Part shown: piece after piece, positions 1 to 11,984 of the stretch
Numbering within the stretch: position 1 is the stretch's first letter
Layout: the number at the start of each line of letters is the position of its first letter
Assembly: GCF_905163445.1 (NCBI RefSeq)
Contig: NC_053191.1
Span: 16,244,001-16,308,000 of the forward strand
Direction of reading: 5' to 3'
Origin: Pararge aegeria
Taxonomy: Eukaryota; Arthropoda; Insecta; Lepidoptera; Nymphalidae
DNA length: 64,000 bases
Program-made: the position numbers and the translations under genes
Notes under the pieces: model-generated
Database searches by the model: none
Seen by the model: only the letters and a program-made list of their open reading frames with translations
What the model was told of the DNA's origin: nothing

Positions 1-216
1 GAGATGATTTTTTAAATCAATTTTACTTCATATCTCCGTTAAATTTGCACCGATTTTATTAATTCTTTTTTTATTTGACAGTGTATACTACCAAGCATGT
101 ATTGTCTAATTTTAATGAAGATCTGATGAATATTGTCGGAGATCAAGGACATTATTCTTCACAGATAACAGCAAGTCGCAAGGCATATGGGACAACGATC
201 GAATGCATGCGTACCA

Positions 217-589
217 TCCTACTAATATTGTAAATGCGAAAGTTTGTGAGGATAGATGCATGGATGGTTAGAAGTATGTATGGATATTTTTTACGCTTTA
301 ACGCCACAACGAATGAACCGATTTGGCTGAAATCTGGCAGAGATACCTACAATATAGTCTGGAATAGCTCATAGGTTATTGTTTGGTTTGAACGCGCTAA
401 TCTCAGATAATGCTGTATCGTTTTTTTTTTTTTTTCGATTTGTAGAAACAATTATGGCTATATATAACATCACGCTATTTGAAATTAAGTATATTTGGAA
501 TTGTTGTTTCTTTAAATTTCTATAAAACAGTCCGCAACAACATACGGCTATTTTTTTAAATTGTCGACTCATTCGCGCGGGTCCACTAG
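217..589 (+). mobile_element. Non-autonomous Helitron with both ends
   Basis: Begins TCCTACTAATATTGTAAATG directly after an A and ends in CTAG directly before a T, the expected A^T Helitron insertion. The 5' end is the common lepidopteran form also seen at 26,964, 32,704, 54,551 and 58,178. The 3' end is preceded by a GC-rich stretch (CGCGCGGGTCCA). It has no coding capacity. ORFs read through it antisense are spurious. Confidence 0.65.
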
Positions 590-1043
590 TCTTATATATA
601 CCAGCAGTCCACCGCGCCTTGGTCCGCGTATGCGTCAACCTGTAAAAGTAGCCATATACTGTCAAATAAACTCTTCAGTTTGATAATATAAGTAAGTATA
701 GATATAAATAAAGCGTTATTCATATGATAGCCCACATGACCTAGTAACCAGCAATATTCGCAATAATTCAGCACGGGAATCGAAATAATTGATTCTCAGA
801 TATTCCCCGCGAATTAGTATACCGCGCGAGTTTCAGCTGGATACCTCAAGCCGTTACTGAGCACTTCAACGACACCTATGTTATATGTGGCACAACCTAG
901 AAAAAGGTGCCAGTAACCGGCAATGCGCTGCATGCGCCATTGGGAACATACAGCGCTGATTTTCAGATGGCCCTTTGTACCTGGTGACACCACATAAATT
1001 CTACATCTACAATAGCCATCCACTGACGACATTTTATAATATA

Positions 1044-1332
1044 CTAGCTGTTGCCCGCGACTTCGTCTGCGTTTGATTTTGTTTTTAAAGTATTCAGTAT
1101 CGCTAAGCCTTAAATGAGTATATATATACATATAACATGTGACTGTCAATTAATTATAGACAAATAATTTGCAATAAAATAAAATTGTGACTTTACTTAA
1201 AGATCTAAGCTATCCTATCTCTTAAGTTGGACCAGACTGCTCACGGTGTGCCCATTTAATTTAAAATCGGTTAAGTAGTTTAGGAGTCCATCGCGGACAA
1301 ACATCGTGACAGGAGATTTATATATATTAAGA
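1044..1332 (-). mobile_element. Non-autonomous Helitron, complete, reverse orientation
   Basis: On the minus strand it starts TCTTAATATATATAAATC and ends GGGCAACAGCTAG, flanked by A and T. A GAC-GAA-GTC hairpin lies just before the 3' end. It is a close copy of 15,414-15,719. The host base pair A/T is intact at both sides, so the boundaries are exact. Confidence 0.75.
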
Positions 1333-1345
1333 TTTAGCTGTCGTT

Positions 1346-1631
1346 TGACGGCCGATTGGCGCAGTGTGCAGCGACCCTGTTTTCTGAGTACAAGGTCGTG
1401 GGTTCGATTCCCACAACTGGAAAATGTTTGTGTTATGAATATGAATGTTTTTCAGTGTCTGGGTGTTTATATGTATATTCTAAGTATTTATGTATATAAT
1501 AAATACAAATATTCAACAGTCATCTTAGTACCCATAACACAAGCTACGCTTACTTTGGGACTAGATGGCGAAGTGTGTATTGTCGTAGTATTTTTATATA
1601 TTTATTTATATTTATATTTATATATATTTAT
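1346..1631 (+). mobile_element. SINE-A (tRNA-derived) copy
   Basis: Head with A box (TTGGCGCAGTGTG) and B box (GGTTCGATTCC), then the conserved body (CATAACACAAGCTACGCTTA, GGGACTAGATGGCGA) and a (TTTATA)n tail. It sits 14 bp from the Helitron at 1,044. Confidence 0.85.
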
Positions 1632-2042
1632 TCCCGCGACTTCGTCTGCGTTTGTTTTTGTTTTCTGAGACACATGGACATTAAATTTATGTGTAGTTGT
1701 AACGAAATGTTTAAGTTGTGAATTCTTACAAAAAAAAAAATTCTATTCGCATAAACAATATCTGAAAAGAACTGTCTGACCAGTCTCAGCTCCTCCTATC
1801 TTAAAAAAAACAGTAATCATTATAGGACGAATTGAAATCGCATTGTTAGTTCATTTATATGTTCAAGGTTAACGAATAACATTTCTAACATTTTTTATAT
1901 AATCCTTGTGTAAAATCGTCAAACTAGTTCACCTATTACCTCCAAGAATATGTTTCCAAAGTTTCCTGACGACCGGTTCAGAAGTTTTTGCGTGAAAGCG
2001 TAACAAACAAACTTACATTCACATTTATAATATTAGTAGGGA
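1632..2042 (-). mobile_element. Helitron, minus strand, 3' terminus lost
   Basis: Shares CCCGCGACTTCGTCTGCG and the far end TTATAATATTAGTAGGGA with the complete copy at 59,894-60,355. The terminal CTAG and adjacent bases are missing at the left, where the SINE-A tail abuts. Confidence 0.6.
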
Positions 2043-2159
2043 AGTAGGGATTTACTAATAGACTAAGCTAAAGTTTATTTAAAAAAAAATACAGCTTTAA
2101 AATGTATATTACTAAACTCACTAAATAATTAAATAAGTTAATTTATCTTCATCATAAAT

Positions 2160-2505
2160 CTCAGGCTATTCATATCCCACTGCTGAGCGCATGCCTCTCT
2201 CTCTCTATCTCACGTCCCACCTCTCACTTTTCTCAGTTATGTGCGTTTTTAGCAATTGAAGAATGAGAAGGGTTTAAGACCACTTTGACCAAGTGCGGAT
2301 ACCGAGACTTTACACGCCATTGAGAACATTATGGCGAACTCTCAGGCATGCAGATTTCCTCACAAAGTTTTCCTTTACCGTTAATGCATGTGTTATTTTA
2401 ATTGCTTTAATTAAAAACGCACATAACACCGAAAAGCCGGAGATCGAACTAGTTCCCCCGAAATGGGGCCCGACGCTCTGTAACCACTAGGCTATCATCA
2501 CAGCT
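2160..2505 (-). mobile_element. SINE-C (tRNA-derived) copy, reverse
   Basis: Contains the recurring body (ACTCTCAGGCATGCAGATTTC, CGCACATAACACCGA) and ends at the right in a tRNA-like head with GTAACCACTAGGCTATCATC. About 15 copies or pieces of this family are in the window. Confidence 0.75.
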
Positions 2506-2759
2506 TGTCTTGCTATTATTAACGAATAGACAGAAAATAAGAAGAAAGAGAAAATAAATAAAGCAAAAAAAAAAAGTCCGTATAAGATGAGAGCATTCAT
2601 TATTCATAACATTGCAGGGGTCTTTAAACTTGAGCCTGTAACTTCTTTATAGTTTCACAGAGAAAAATGCAACAACGTTTCACGTTTACCTCTTTACGCT
2701 ACATACGGTCTTTGTCACGAGATACGCCCTTTTATTTGTTCTTTTTGCACTCAACTCTC

Positions 2760-3320
2760 GCCAAGGAAAGGAAAGGTACGGCCAAGGCTGGAGGACCCTT
2801 GAGCGTTGTACACACACATCGTCTTTTTGTTAATTTCTTTGCATGCATTATATCCTATTTCTTGAGAGGGAGAAAAGGAAATGGCTTTGTTTTATTAATG
2901 CTATACGAGCGTATATAGCACAGGGTTTTCATCATTTCATTAGAGTAGACCTGCTAGCTTCACCCACGTGTAGGTACCTTATGTCTCTCAATAAGTTCAA
3001 AGTTTATATAAAGCTTATTAAAAAATCCTATTATAATATTAAGGATTACATTTATGATAAAAAAGCTTGAATATGAATTGCCCTAACGTCATAGCTAAAC
3101 ATTAACTCGACTGTGAGATAGAGATAACAAAAAAAAAACCTGGCTAAGTTTTTTGTGTGCTCTTCTTAGACTAGGGGGCGTTTAGAGCCCTCCTAGCTTT
3201 AGTTTTAGGTTAACAATCACCATCACCTAACATTAGTGTTAACATGTTAAATGTATGAACGCTTCATAAGTGCCCGTGATAAGGTCTAAATGAATAAAAC
3301 ATTTTTGAATTTGAATTTGT
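2760..3320 (+). mobile_element. LINE 3' fragment (CR1/Zenon-like)
   Basis: Contains the end of a reverse-transcriptase ORF (LMSLNKFKVYIKLIKKSYYN, stop at 3,068) and then a 3' UTR ending AATAAAAC...TTTGAATTTGAATTTG. The same C-terminus occurs on the minus strand at 17,934-18,155 and a diverged one at 44,248-44,514. The family name is inferred from the TTTGAA-type tail. Confidence 0.65.
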
Positions 3321-4164
3321 ATAGTGTGTACAAATACTAGTGCTGTAACGTTATATTGATGTATGGAAGAAGGGCAAACCAAAAAATTCACTTTGGAATT
3401 TATAATGGTAGAGATTCTTTTGAGGATGAAAAGTGTATGATGGAGTTATACCCGTACATTCGTAATAAAAACACCCAAATTAAAAGCCTTCTCCTTTTTG
3501 AAGGAATATGGTTATAAATTGCCCTACCAATACTCCATTTTCTTATTTATATAATTATATATATCCTATATCAGTCCTGAATAATTTAAGATATTATATT
3601 CAGCCATTTAGTGTTGATTGTGAAACAATTAAACTCACAAACATACATGCAACCTAGAAAAATATACACTCATTTATTTTGGCAGTCGTGTTAATAGTTC
3701 GTCAAGATTTTATTTATTTATTTTTATTACACAAACTACTAAAATTATTATTCTTCGCATCCTAAAACTCACACGAGTTTATTTGGACGCTGCACATTCC
3801 TCTAAAATCTAATAAGCTTAAATATATGCGTTCAGCCATTATACCTGGCCGGGGTGATTACAAAATTGCACTTTAGATTTTATTGCGGTAGAAAGAGGCA
3901 ATACATATATGTCACTTTCAGCTCCTAACACTATTACATAAACAAAACGAAATCTGTTGATCTCTTATTGCTAGATTCTCGGATTTATAATATTCATAGG
4001 TAAGTTACACTTACATAATAATAAGTAAGTGGTTATTAATAAAAAAATCGTAAAGCAGTCCATCACTAAGCACCGTTTACTCCGCTTGACAATTGAATGG
4101 GTGACCAACTCTGGTCTTTACTTTGCCTCGGTGAATCGGACTGCATGTAACAACTCCTCTGTTT
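3321..4164. other. No gene or clear repeat seen
   Basis: AT-rich sequence with many stops in all frames. No tRNA-like head, RT motif or splice-bounded exon was recognised. Confidence 0.4.
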
Positions 4165-4311
4165 CAGGTAGTTGCGGGAACTTCATAAATGCACAAAAGC
4201 TCTGCCTACCCTAAAATTTTTGTATAGGTCATAAATGCGAAGGCTTCTTCCATTTTATGGCATCTTCCTTCTTTATGCATACCCTGGTCGAAAACCCTGT
4301 GCACGCCACTG
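4165..4311. mobile_element. hAT-like MITE copy
   Basis: Shares the internal CTTTATGCATACCCTGGTCG and the right end GTGCACGCCACTG with copies at 8,058-8,193 and 30,014-30,090. The left terminal repeat is degraded (CAGGTAGTTGCGGGAACTTC against CAGTGGCGTGCACTTCAT). Confidence 0.5.
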
Positions 4312-4365
4312 GTTTCAGTTTATCTAAGTAGTTATATATGTATTAAAATTGCAACAAAAAATTTT

Positions 4366-4675
4366 TGACTACCTCCCTTGCGCAACGGTGAGCGCCATGA
4401 ATTTAAGTACGATGTCCCGGGTTCGATTCCCGGCAGGATCAATTTGGGTATTTATATATTTTTTTAATTATCTCTGGTCTGATGGGAGGCTTTGGCCGTG
4501 GCTAACACCCTACGACAAGGAGGTGTTACTAAGCAATTTAGTGTTCCGGTGCGATGTCGCGTCGAAACCAATTAGGGGTATGCCTACCATACTCCATAAC
4601 ACGTTAGCCCGCTATCGTCTTAGACTGCACCACCAGCTGAGATTGAAGTCAAGGGCTAACTTGTAGTGGAATAAA
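4366..4675 (+). mobile_element. SINE-B (tRNA-derived) copy
   Basis: tRNA-like head (TTGCGCAACGGTGAGCGC, then GGTTCGATTCCCGGCAG). The body carries CTCTGGTCTGATGGGAGGC, GGTGCGATGTCGCGT and the tail GGCTAACTTGTAGTGGAATA. This is the most complete SINE-B and serves as the reference copy. Confidence 0.8.
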
Positions 4676-5189
4676 CAAAAACATGTTGTCGAATGCCTTA
4701 AAGGTTACACCACTATCACCTTAAACTACCTACCATTAAAATAATAAAATAAAGATAATCTCATTGGTACCGATTCGAAATGAATTCGGATAGGCATTAA
4801 ATAGAAAATTGGTTTATCGTCAGTTGTATTTAATGCCTAGCGAATAATATTCGACTATTGATAATTTTAATATAACTACCTACTTAGATATTATACTGAA
4901 AGAAAGTGTACTAGTTAAAAATGACATTTATAAACGAGTTTTAAAGTTTAATAGGCCGTTTTAACGCACAACTTTCTATATAATTTATTATGTGTCTGCG
5001 AGCTTATACTTACATCTTACTTACTGGTACTTTTCTTGTTACTATATAAAAAGGAATACGAAGTATATGATCCATACACATATATATGGTAACTTTCTAC
5101 ATTTTATTTGGCACTGACATAAAAATTTTGTAGAAAATATTTATTTCCTACTTCCAAGAAATATCATCACATAATAAGAATATAATCAT

Positions 5190-5425
5190 CATCACGGGTC
5201 TCTTCTTAAAATGGGGAGGGTCAAGGCCGTACGTAGTCCACCACGCTGGCCCAGTTCGTATTGGTGGACTCCACACACCTATGAGAACATTATGTAGGAC
5301 TCTCAGTCATGCAGGTTTCCACACGATGTTTGCCTTCACCGTTGAAGCCAGTGTATATTTTAATGGACAAAACTGCCCATAACTTAGAATAGTTAGAGGC
5401 GCTGGGATTCAAGCCCTGTGGACTG
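5190..5425 (-). mobile_element. SINE-C fragment, reverse
   Basis: Matches the SINE-C body (GGTGGACTCCACACACCT, AGGACTCTCAGTCATGCAGG), diverged, with its tRNA-like head mutated. Confidence 0.65.
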
Positions 5426-5479
5426 GACTAAACCACTCAAAATTAAAGCAAGGTGCAACAAAAAACCGCATAATAATAA

Positions 5480-5720
5480 TTCATAAACTACGACAATGCA
5501 CACATCACCAAGTAGCCCCAAAGTAAGCATAGCTTGTGTTATGGGTACTAAGATGACTAATGAATATTTTTATGAATATTCATAAACACTTATAATATTA
5601 TACACATAAACACACAGACACTGAAAAACATTCATGTTCATCACGCAAGCATTTTTCAGTTGTGGGAATCGTACTCATGGACTTTTACTCTGAAAGCACT
5701 GCGGTGATCGGCCGTCCTGC
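5480..5720 (-). mobile_element. SINE-A copy, reverse
   Basis: Reverse complement of the SINE-A body (AGTAAGCATAGCTTGTGTTA) and head (ACTGCGGTGATCGGCCGTC). B-box region GTGGGAATCGTACTCA is mutated relative to the consensus. Confidence 0.75.
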
Positions 5721-5849
5721 CGACCGGCAAACTACAGTTCGAAGATGGCACGATAAAGAGGTAAGTACGCATGGCAAAAGGGAAGCTGATATGAATCATT
5801 GTGTATGCACACTTCACCACTGTGCGATAGTGAGGTGGTAATAGTGATT

Positions 5850-6140
5850 TATGTGAGTAAATTATAAACTTCTAGGTATTCTAGAAATGTTATTAAAAGC
5901 AATCCAATAGCAGTTTTTATTGGAATCGCTAAAGATAAGCACCGAATCTCGGCAGCGTTTATTAGCTCTGCTTCAAGCCATATCGAAAATCGTAAAATTG
6001 TATTAAGTCCATAAAAAGGTCGTAACACTCTACCGTATTCCAATAAGTGCATTGATTCGGTACGGGCGGCCAAACTGTTTGGATCATTTTTATCTGGCTG
6101 TTTTACGAAGAAGGATTTCAGCTGGTAATCTTTTTAGGCA
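5850..6140 (+). repeat. Diverged dispersed repeat, unclassified
   Basis: The segment TGCATTGATTCGG...GGCGGCCAAACTG...ATTTTTATCTGGCTG recurs in altered form at about 9,230-9,290. It has no coding signature. Confidence 0.3.
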
Positions 6141-6235
6141 AAGCCTCGTGTCCAAAGAGGATACCAATACATACTTTTTCATTTGTATTCCCATTTGTTT
6201 TCAACCTGGATTGGACACGGCTGGTGATTTTAATA

Positions 6236-6425
6236 AATAATAAATAAATTAATTAATATACTACGACAATACACACATCGCCATCTAGCCCCAAAGTAAG
6301 CTTAGCTTGTGTTATGGGTACTAAAATAGCTGATGAATATTTTTTTATGAATATTATACACATAAATACTTATAATATACAGATAAACACCAAACATCAT
6401 GCAAACATACACTTATGTGGAATCT
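6236..6425 (-). mobile_element. SINE-A 3' half, reverse
   Basis: Body and tail of SINE-A (ACACATCGCCATCTAGCCCC, GCTTGTGTTATGGGTACTAA). The tRNA-like head is absent, so it is truncated. Confidence 0.75.
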
Positions 6426-6439
6426 AGTAATAGTAGAGA

Positions 6440-6640
6440 ATCGATTTACTAGTAGTAGAACTTTTTGTTCCAGAGCTCGTCCGGGGAAGTACTGCGAGCA
6501 TGCTTATTTCTGCCGCTAAGCAGCATTATCTCAATGCTATGTTCCAGTCTGAAGGGCGTGGTTGCCGGTGTTATTTTAGGCACATGAGGCTTGACTTATA
6601 TACCCCAGGTTGACGGACACAGGGCAACACTTTGCAAGAT
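6440..6640 (+). repeat. Dispersed repeat D copy
   Basis: Starts TTTTTGTTCCAGAGCTCGTC and includes TTCCAGTCTGAAGGGCGTGG. Related copies lie at 54,305-54,500 (plus), 20,090-20,235 (minus) and 26,515-26,590 (minus). Class not determined. Confidence 0.5.
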
Positions 6641-7792
6641 GTCAAATTCAAAATTAAAATTCATAGTATATTGTGCAACAAGTGCGATAAGTTATCGATT
6701 GCCCACGAGAGCGAAGTTGCTTCATTCGCTCGAGTGAGCAATCGACAACATCGCACAGGTTGCAGATACTATTTTTTATTACAAATGCGGAGATATATGT
6801 ATGTGGGCACAAAATAATAAGTCCCAACAAACGGATGAAAAGTTTTAAAAAAAGAAACAAATATATTTCAAACAATAAATACAAATTAATTAATATTAAT
6901 AAAACTATAAACTTTGCAATGTCAACCTCACTTCTTTTATATTGATTTTTTTTTTTTATTTATTTTAATTTTAGCAGTTTTTACAGTCATTTTGCGTGCG
7001 ACAAGGATAGTTTGCGTGTGCTAAGTATAATTTGCGTGCGCCAAGTAAACTTGTCGCACTAAAATAACGGTTTCATTTACGAAAAAACTCACGCGTCATT
7101 TTTAAATGGGCAAACAGCTCTTTTTCAACCGCAACAGCGAGTACTAAGATACTTCTTATCCCACATGAGTAATAAAAAAATCATTTATTTCTGTGATAAA
7201 AGTATCCCTAGGCCCGTGTCTTTAATGGCAACTATATCTGTACCGAGCTTCAACAAGATCGGTTCAACGGTTAAGCAGAAAGAAGGTAAAAATTAACTAT
7301 TATTTTTATTAGAACAAAATTAAAAATGGAATGCTTTTATCAAATTCTCTCGATATATCTACACAGGTTTAATAAAATCAGACCGTTTGGAGAGGGTCAA
7401 AATCAAGTCCAAAGGAGTCGTTTATAAACATACAAACAAACATACGGGCAAAGCTATACTGAATAAAAAGCGGTGACAAAATAAACGAACGAAAAGGCTG
7501 ACAGACTTTCGCGTTTATCACGTAATTATTATTGATAACATATCATAGCGCCACCTTTCCATGTTTTTAATTCATTTTAGCTAAGTTTACCTGTAGGCAG
7601 TAGTCCATTCGCGCGAATGTCTCCGAGATTTAACTTCAATCCCTTTTTGTAAGATCGTGCGATCCATAATTAGTTATGTTATTGAAACGATTATGCTATT
7701 CGAAAAACAAAATAGCTCAAATCGCTTTAGGGAGAACTGAGTTATATCCTTGGCCTCAAACTTTTCGGAGTTATGTCAGTTTTAAAACTCTT
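6641..7792. other. No gene seen
   Basis: AT-rich sequence with homopolymer runs. Near 6,980-7,060 a short imperfect repeat of TTGCGTGCGMYAAG occurs three times. ORFs on both strands at 6,632-6,945 overlap and look spurious. Confidence 0.4.
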
Positions 7793-8012
7793 TGACGGCC
7801 GATTGGCGCATTGGACAGCGACCCTGCTGTTTAAGTCCGTGGGTACGATTCCCACAACTAACAAATGTTTTTGTGATGAACATGAATGTCTGGGTGTTAA
7901 TATGTATATTACAAGTATTTATGTATATTATTCATTAAAAAATTTCATCAGTCATCTTAGTATCCAAAACACAAGCTACGCTCTTACTTTAAGGAAAGAT
8001 GGAGACGTGTTT
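7793..8012 (+). mobile_element. SINE-A copy
   Basis: Complete head (GACGGCCGATTGGCGCATTG) and body, with a mutated B box (GTACGATTCC). The tail is short. Confidence 0.8.
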
Positions 8013-8057
8013 TTTGAAAAGAAAAAAAAACATTAGTTGTTTGATGAAGGTGAAGGG

Positions 8058-8193
8058 CAACGGCGTGCACTTCATACATGCACAGAAGCACTGCCTACCC
8101 AAGTTTTTTATATAACTCGTATTGGAGGGGAATTTTTCTATTTTATGTCATGTTCCTTTATGCATACCCTGGTCGAAGACTCTGTGCACGCTG
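8058..8193. mobile_element. hAT-like MITE copy
   Basis: Left end CAACGGCGTGCACTTCAT and right end CTGTGCACGC are inverted relative to each other, with the same interior as 30,014-30,090. No clean target duplication is visible. Confidence 0.5.
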
Positions 8194-8258
8194 GTCTGGA
8201 CTGGTGACGGGAAACAATATATGGAAACCAGCATGCCAGTTCTCTTCATGATGTCACA

Positions 8259-8660
8259 ATGTTCACAAAGGCTAGTGAAGATCTAAATATGCTAAACATG
8301 GAGTCTCGACGTAGACTCCATTTAGCTACTATGCTGTTTGGCATAATGTCCACAGGCAAACCAGCATATTTGCGTTCAAAAATAAAATGGGCTCACGAAA
8401 ATGGAAAACGTAGCACAAGGTCTGCGCCTCGGATCTCAATGCCATGGCATAGAACTGCTGCTTTTCGTGGTACTTTTAAGTACTCAGCCTGTAAGGTCTG
8501 GAATGTCCTTCCACCTCCAGCCCGTATGAGGAAGTCAATGATTTCGTTCAAGAATGCCATTAAAAAGGTATTTTTGGATAATCAAAAAACTCATCAATAA
8601 AAAGACATTCCGGATCTTTCAGACTAATTGCTTGTTGTCGGGCTTACGCGTAACATCTGT

Positions 8661-8707
<47 letters not shown>

Positions 8708-9075
8708 TCTTTTTATGTGGTGGTGGTTCTATTGTATCGTTTGATAATTTTATATATATATTATTTTACGTTATTTTTCCGTATACTCCCTCTCCTTGTC
8801 AAGTTCACTTCGCTTCTTTTTAAACTTTTCCCGGCAAATCCGTGACGCCAATCAAGGCTATACCTGAAAATCAGCGCTGCAGTTATCAAATACTGCAGCA
8901 ACATGCTGAGGTGGCAGCCTTTTCAGCTGAAGCACCTTTCGATAAGGCATTTAGTTTGTAAAATACTGTATAGTTAGTTTTAATTACTTTTAATGTAATT
9001 AGTAATTAGTTTTCATTAGTTTACTTATGTGTGGAAGCTGAATAAAGTTTATTATTATTATTATTATTATTATTA
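8259..9075 (+). pseudogene. LINE ORF2 C-terminus and 3' UTR fragment
   Basis: The 8,259-8,600 frame carries the pattern typical of the last ~100 residues of non-LTR reverse transcriptases: MESRRRLHLATMLFGIM early, then a KVWNVLPPPARM motif and a final SFKNAIKKVF. Everything upstream is missing (5' truncation). The element ends in AATAAAG followed by (TTA)n at about 9,040-9,075, as expected for target-primed reverse transcription. An (AT)n microsatellite (8,665-8,705) lies within the 3' part. Confidence 0.65.
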
Positions 9076-9440
9076 TCTGTAATAGGCCGCTAATGGGTAA
9101 TAATAGTCGAAACTACTGTTTGCCAGGGCCTTCGCAAGCTGGTTTTGGTCTGGAAAACTTACGGTATGAAATAGCGGTTGGAAGGTCTTAACGCTACCGT
9201 GTTATCATACAAGCGAAGCATACAGCGTACAAATGCATTGATTACAGGCAGCCAAAATATTTATATGATTTTTATCTTGTCTTTTTTTTTAAAGAAGCAT
9301 TTCCACCTTTAGTCTTTAATCTTTATCACTCTCAGCTTATGAACCACTAGACCCCCGAGGCAATCTATACGAACAGACAAGAATTCTCACCGCTCCGCCT
9401 GTAAGATCATCATATATACCTAGTTCTTCGATAGAGAAAA
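9076..9440 (+). repeat. Diverged dispersed repeat, unclassified
   Basis: Related at low identity to 5,850-6,140 (TGCATTGATTACAGGCAGCC). Nothing coding is seen. Confidence 0.3.
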
Positions 9441-9505
9441 CCTTTTCATTGTGGGAGACCCGTACCCTGTAGTGGGCCGGTACTGGGTTGATATGATGGT
9501 GATAA
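9441..9505 (+). mobile_element. SINE-C 3' end fragment
   Basis: Contains TGGGAGACCCGTACCCTGTA and GGGTTGATATGATGG, the last ~65 bp of SINE-C. Confidence 0.6.
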
Positions 9506-10204
9506 TGAGTTAGCCCTAAACATCAAACCTAGAACCTCTTCGTGCATTCGCAGAACTCCGCCTCAAAGATTTTTCGTCTTCAAATTCCTGAGCCGTATAA
9601 AACGATCTTATATAAGATTAAGACGTATACGGGCCAAAATTCTTATCAAAGTCCCGCACATGTGTTCAAAAATTGCCAACATTATATGCCTAAGTCGGTT
9701 TGATAATAAATGGGTGGCATGTGCGTGCTTCAAATGGGTTATAAAATGTTTATGGGGTATATTCTTTACGGTACGATTTATGGGTTACGCCGTATTGTCG
9801 TCCCGTAGTTATTTCCCATAATGTAACCTATTTTTGGCTAGTTATGGTGACAAGGACACGATATTGTTGCGTGTTATCGAATAAAACTATCTATATATTC
9901 GATAAAGCACTTTGGATATGTTCCTTTTGCGTTATTAAGAATTCAGATTGTCTATTTGCTATAATCTGCTGAAATTTCGGAAAATTGCTTATTGTTTTCT
10001 AACCTAACCTAACCTTTCTTTAATGCAGCAACGTAGCAACGGGTTACTGTTATATTCTGCGTAGGTATAGTTTATGGGCGGAGAGTGATATCTTGGCAAA
10101 AAGTGCACGGTTTACATGTTTCATACTAACCGTAAAAGGCATTCATATACCTCCTTATTATTATTGGTAGATCAGCAATGGGAAACTAGAAGAATATATA
10201 TATT
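9506..10204. other. No gene or repeat recognised
   Basis: Includes a short CCTAACCTAACC run at about 10,002-10,014, too short to be an interstitial telomere tract. No convincing coding frame. Confidence 0.4.
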
Positions 10205-10415
10205 CTTTATCAACATAACCACCCATTACCGGCCCACTACAGGGCACGGGTCTCCTCCCACTACAGGGCACGGGTCTCCTCCCACAATGAAAGTCCACTA
10301 CACATAAACACACGTTAAAGCCGTAGTCCTCCAGTCCACCACGCTGGCACAGTGCGGGTTGGTGGACTCCACATACCTTTGAGAACATTATGTAGAACTC
10401 TCAGGCAAGCTATGA
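10205..10415 (-). mobile_element. SINE-C fragment with internal 24-bp duplication
   Basis: Reverse SINE-C body. The stretch CCACTACAGGGCACGGGTCT is present twice in tandem (about 10,229-10,276). Confidence 0.7.
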
Positions 10416-11380
10416 GTTGCTTATATTGATTATAATTCCAAGTATTGCAACAAGGCAAGGTAATGTACAAGTTGTCAAACTTTATGTTTGACTCTGAAGT
10501 TTGTCTTCGTCCGGACGTTTAACAGGCCATCTTGCATTTTTATTTTTCGTAATGCTAGCACATAACGCGCGCGAGTTACCCTTTCTAACGCTTGTGTTAT
10601 ATTATTCTCTATGGCGACAAGATTATTTAGAACTTTTTGTAATTTTACCAAAGTGCTCCGGATATTTGCGACCCGAAACACCTCGCCCAATATGTAAATA
10701 AAATTTGCACCGAGGCGCTTTGTCCAAGCATGAAGTGGTAGGCAGCACACAGTTTTTTTTTTGTTTAATCTACGAGCATCAAGTGTCACTTACGAGAGTC
10801 CTAAACTACGAACCGCCGAATGAGTCTCGTAACTTTAGACGGCGCCTAACGTCGTCAGACAACACAGAAGCGTTAATGAAACGTTTTTTTCTCTAGGATT
10901 CCACTAAATCACTAGGCAATCTATTTAGATGTCCCATTGGTTCAGTGAAAACATGCATTAGTTACACTATTGTTTTAAATGAAACAAAATGTGTGTGCAA
11001 TGACCCCGCATCATAATTAATACTTTCAAACGAATCTCAACACGTACGTCCAAAACATATCTCAAAAGAAGTCTTCGGGAGCACGAGTATCACGTAGAGA
11101 TGAAAGGATTGTGAACATTACAATAGGGCGGGTAAACTGTGCCTTCGGGCCGTGCGTTTTCAAAAGCGAGGTAGTTTTGTGTTGACATTTGAACTCGGCG
11201 CGCGGTTTTAATTAGAAGTGACAGCGTTTTGTAAGTAACAAAAAATATATATATTAATTAAAAATGCAAATAAAAGGCTTAGTTTAGTGCTTTGACAATT
11301 AAAACATAGCTCTTATATACAACGAATTAGGGCTGAATTTCGGTATTGTTGATACGAAAAGACAATTTGCAAAGAACTCA
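10416..11380. other. Non-repetitive stretch, no confident gene
   Basis: ORFs of 104, 66 and 63 codons overlap on opposite strands at 10,475-10,896. None shows a recognisable domain, signal peptide or splice context. Local CpG content is a little higher than its surroundings (10,500-10,870 and 11,140-11,240), so a conserved exon or regulatory element cannot be excluded. Confidence 0.3.
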
Positions 11381-11384
11381 GATT

Positions 11385-11500
11385 AAAATTGCCAGAGAGA
11401 TGCAGGTTCAAATCCATCAGTCTTATAATTCTTATGGCTTCGATATTTTCTCCAAGTATAGGTAAAAACCCTGTACAAAAAAATGGTAAATACTAAATTA
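11385..11500 (+). repeat. tRNA-headed repeat fragment
   Basis: Carries a B box (AGGTTCAAATCC) and then TTTTCTCCAAGTATAGGTAA. The second motif is similar to TTCCTCCAAGTAAAGGTAAA inside the fold-back element at 30,787-31,022. Confidence 0.4.
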
Positions 11501-11764
11501 TAGAGTTGCAAGTTGCGAGTTCCTAGTTGTTAAACTCTCCTCCTGATGTCCTCAAATTCAGCTATAGATACGCCAGTGTACATGTGTATGGAAAGTAAGA
11601 CCTATGTATTTAACCAAGAATATTCGAGTCGTTTTAGCTATGTATTAGTATTAATTCTTCTTACTTAATTTAACATAGTGGTTCCTCACATGGCCCCTTA
11701 CATTCAAACTAAGAAAACGTTGTTGAGGAAAATAGGCTTTGACAGAAACACGCGTATAATCCTA

Positions 11765-11912
11765 CTCGGCGACAAACGATTGGCGCGAGGCCGTGGGTTC
11801 GATTCTCACTACTGGAAAATCTTGTCATCTTAGAACCCATAACACAAGCTACGCTTACTTTGGGGCTAAATGGCGAGGTGTGTATTGTCGTAGTATATTT
11901 ATTTATTTACTA
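11765..11912 (+). mobile_element. SINE-A with internal deletion
   Basis: Head with B box (GGTTCGATTCTCACTACTGG) runs directly into the distal body (CATAACACAAGCTACGCTTA), skipping ~100 bp. Tail is (TTTA)n. Confidence 0.75.
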
Positions 11913-11984
11913 TGAAGGTTCCGTGTTTTCATAGATAAACAGAGCCCTAGTAAACTGCGATTATTTTGCCATTTAAATAACTTT

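Noticed and set aside
1350..1430. tRNA gene from the SINE-A head
   Set aside because: A and B boxes are present, but the same head recurs with the SINE body many times and cloverleaf pairing is poor.
1306..1668. 120-codon ORF through SINE-A
   Set aside because: Entirely composed of Helitron end, SINE-A head, body and TA-rich tail; the same frames recur in other SINE copies.
8665..8705. (AT)n run as a regulatory element
   Set aside because: Simple microsatellite within LINE debris.
10002..10014. Interstitial telomeric repeat
   Set aside because: Only about 2.5 CCTAA units, expected by chance.
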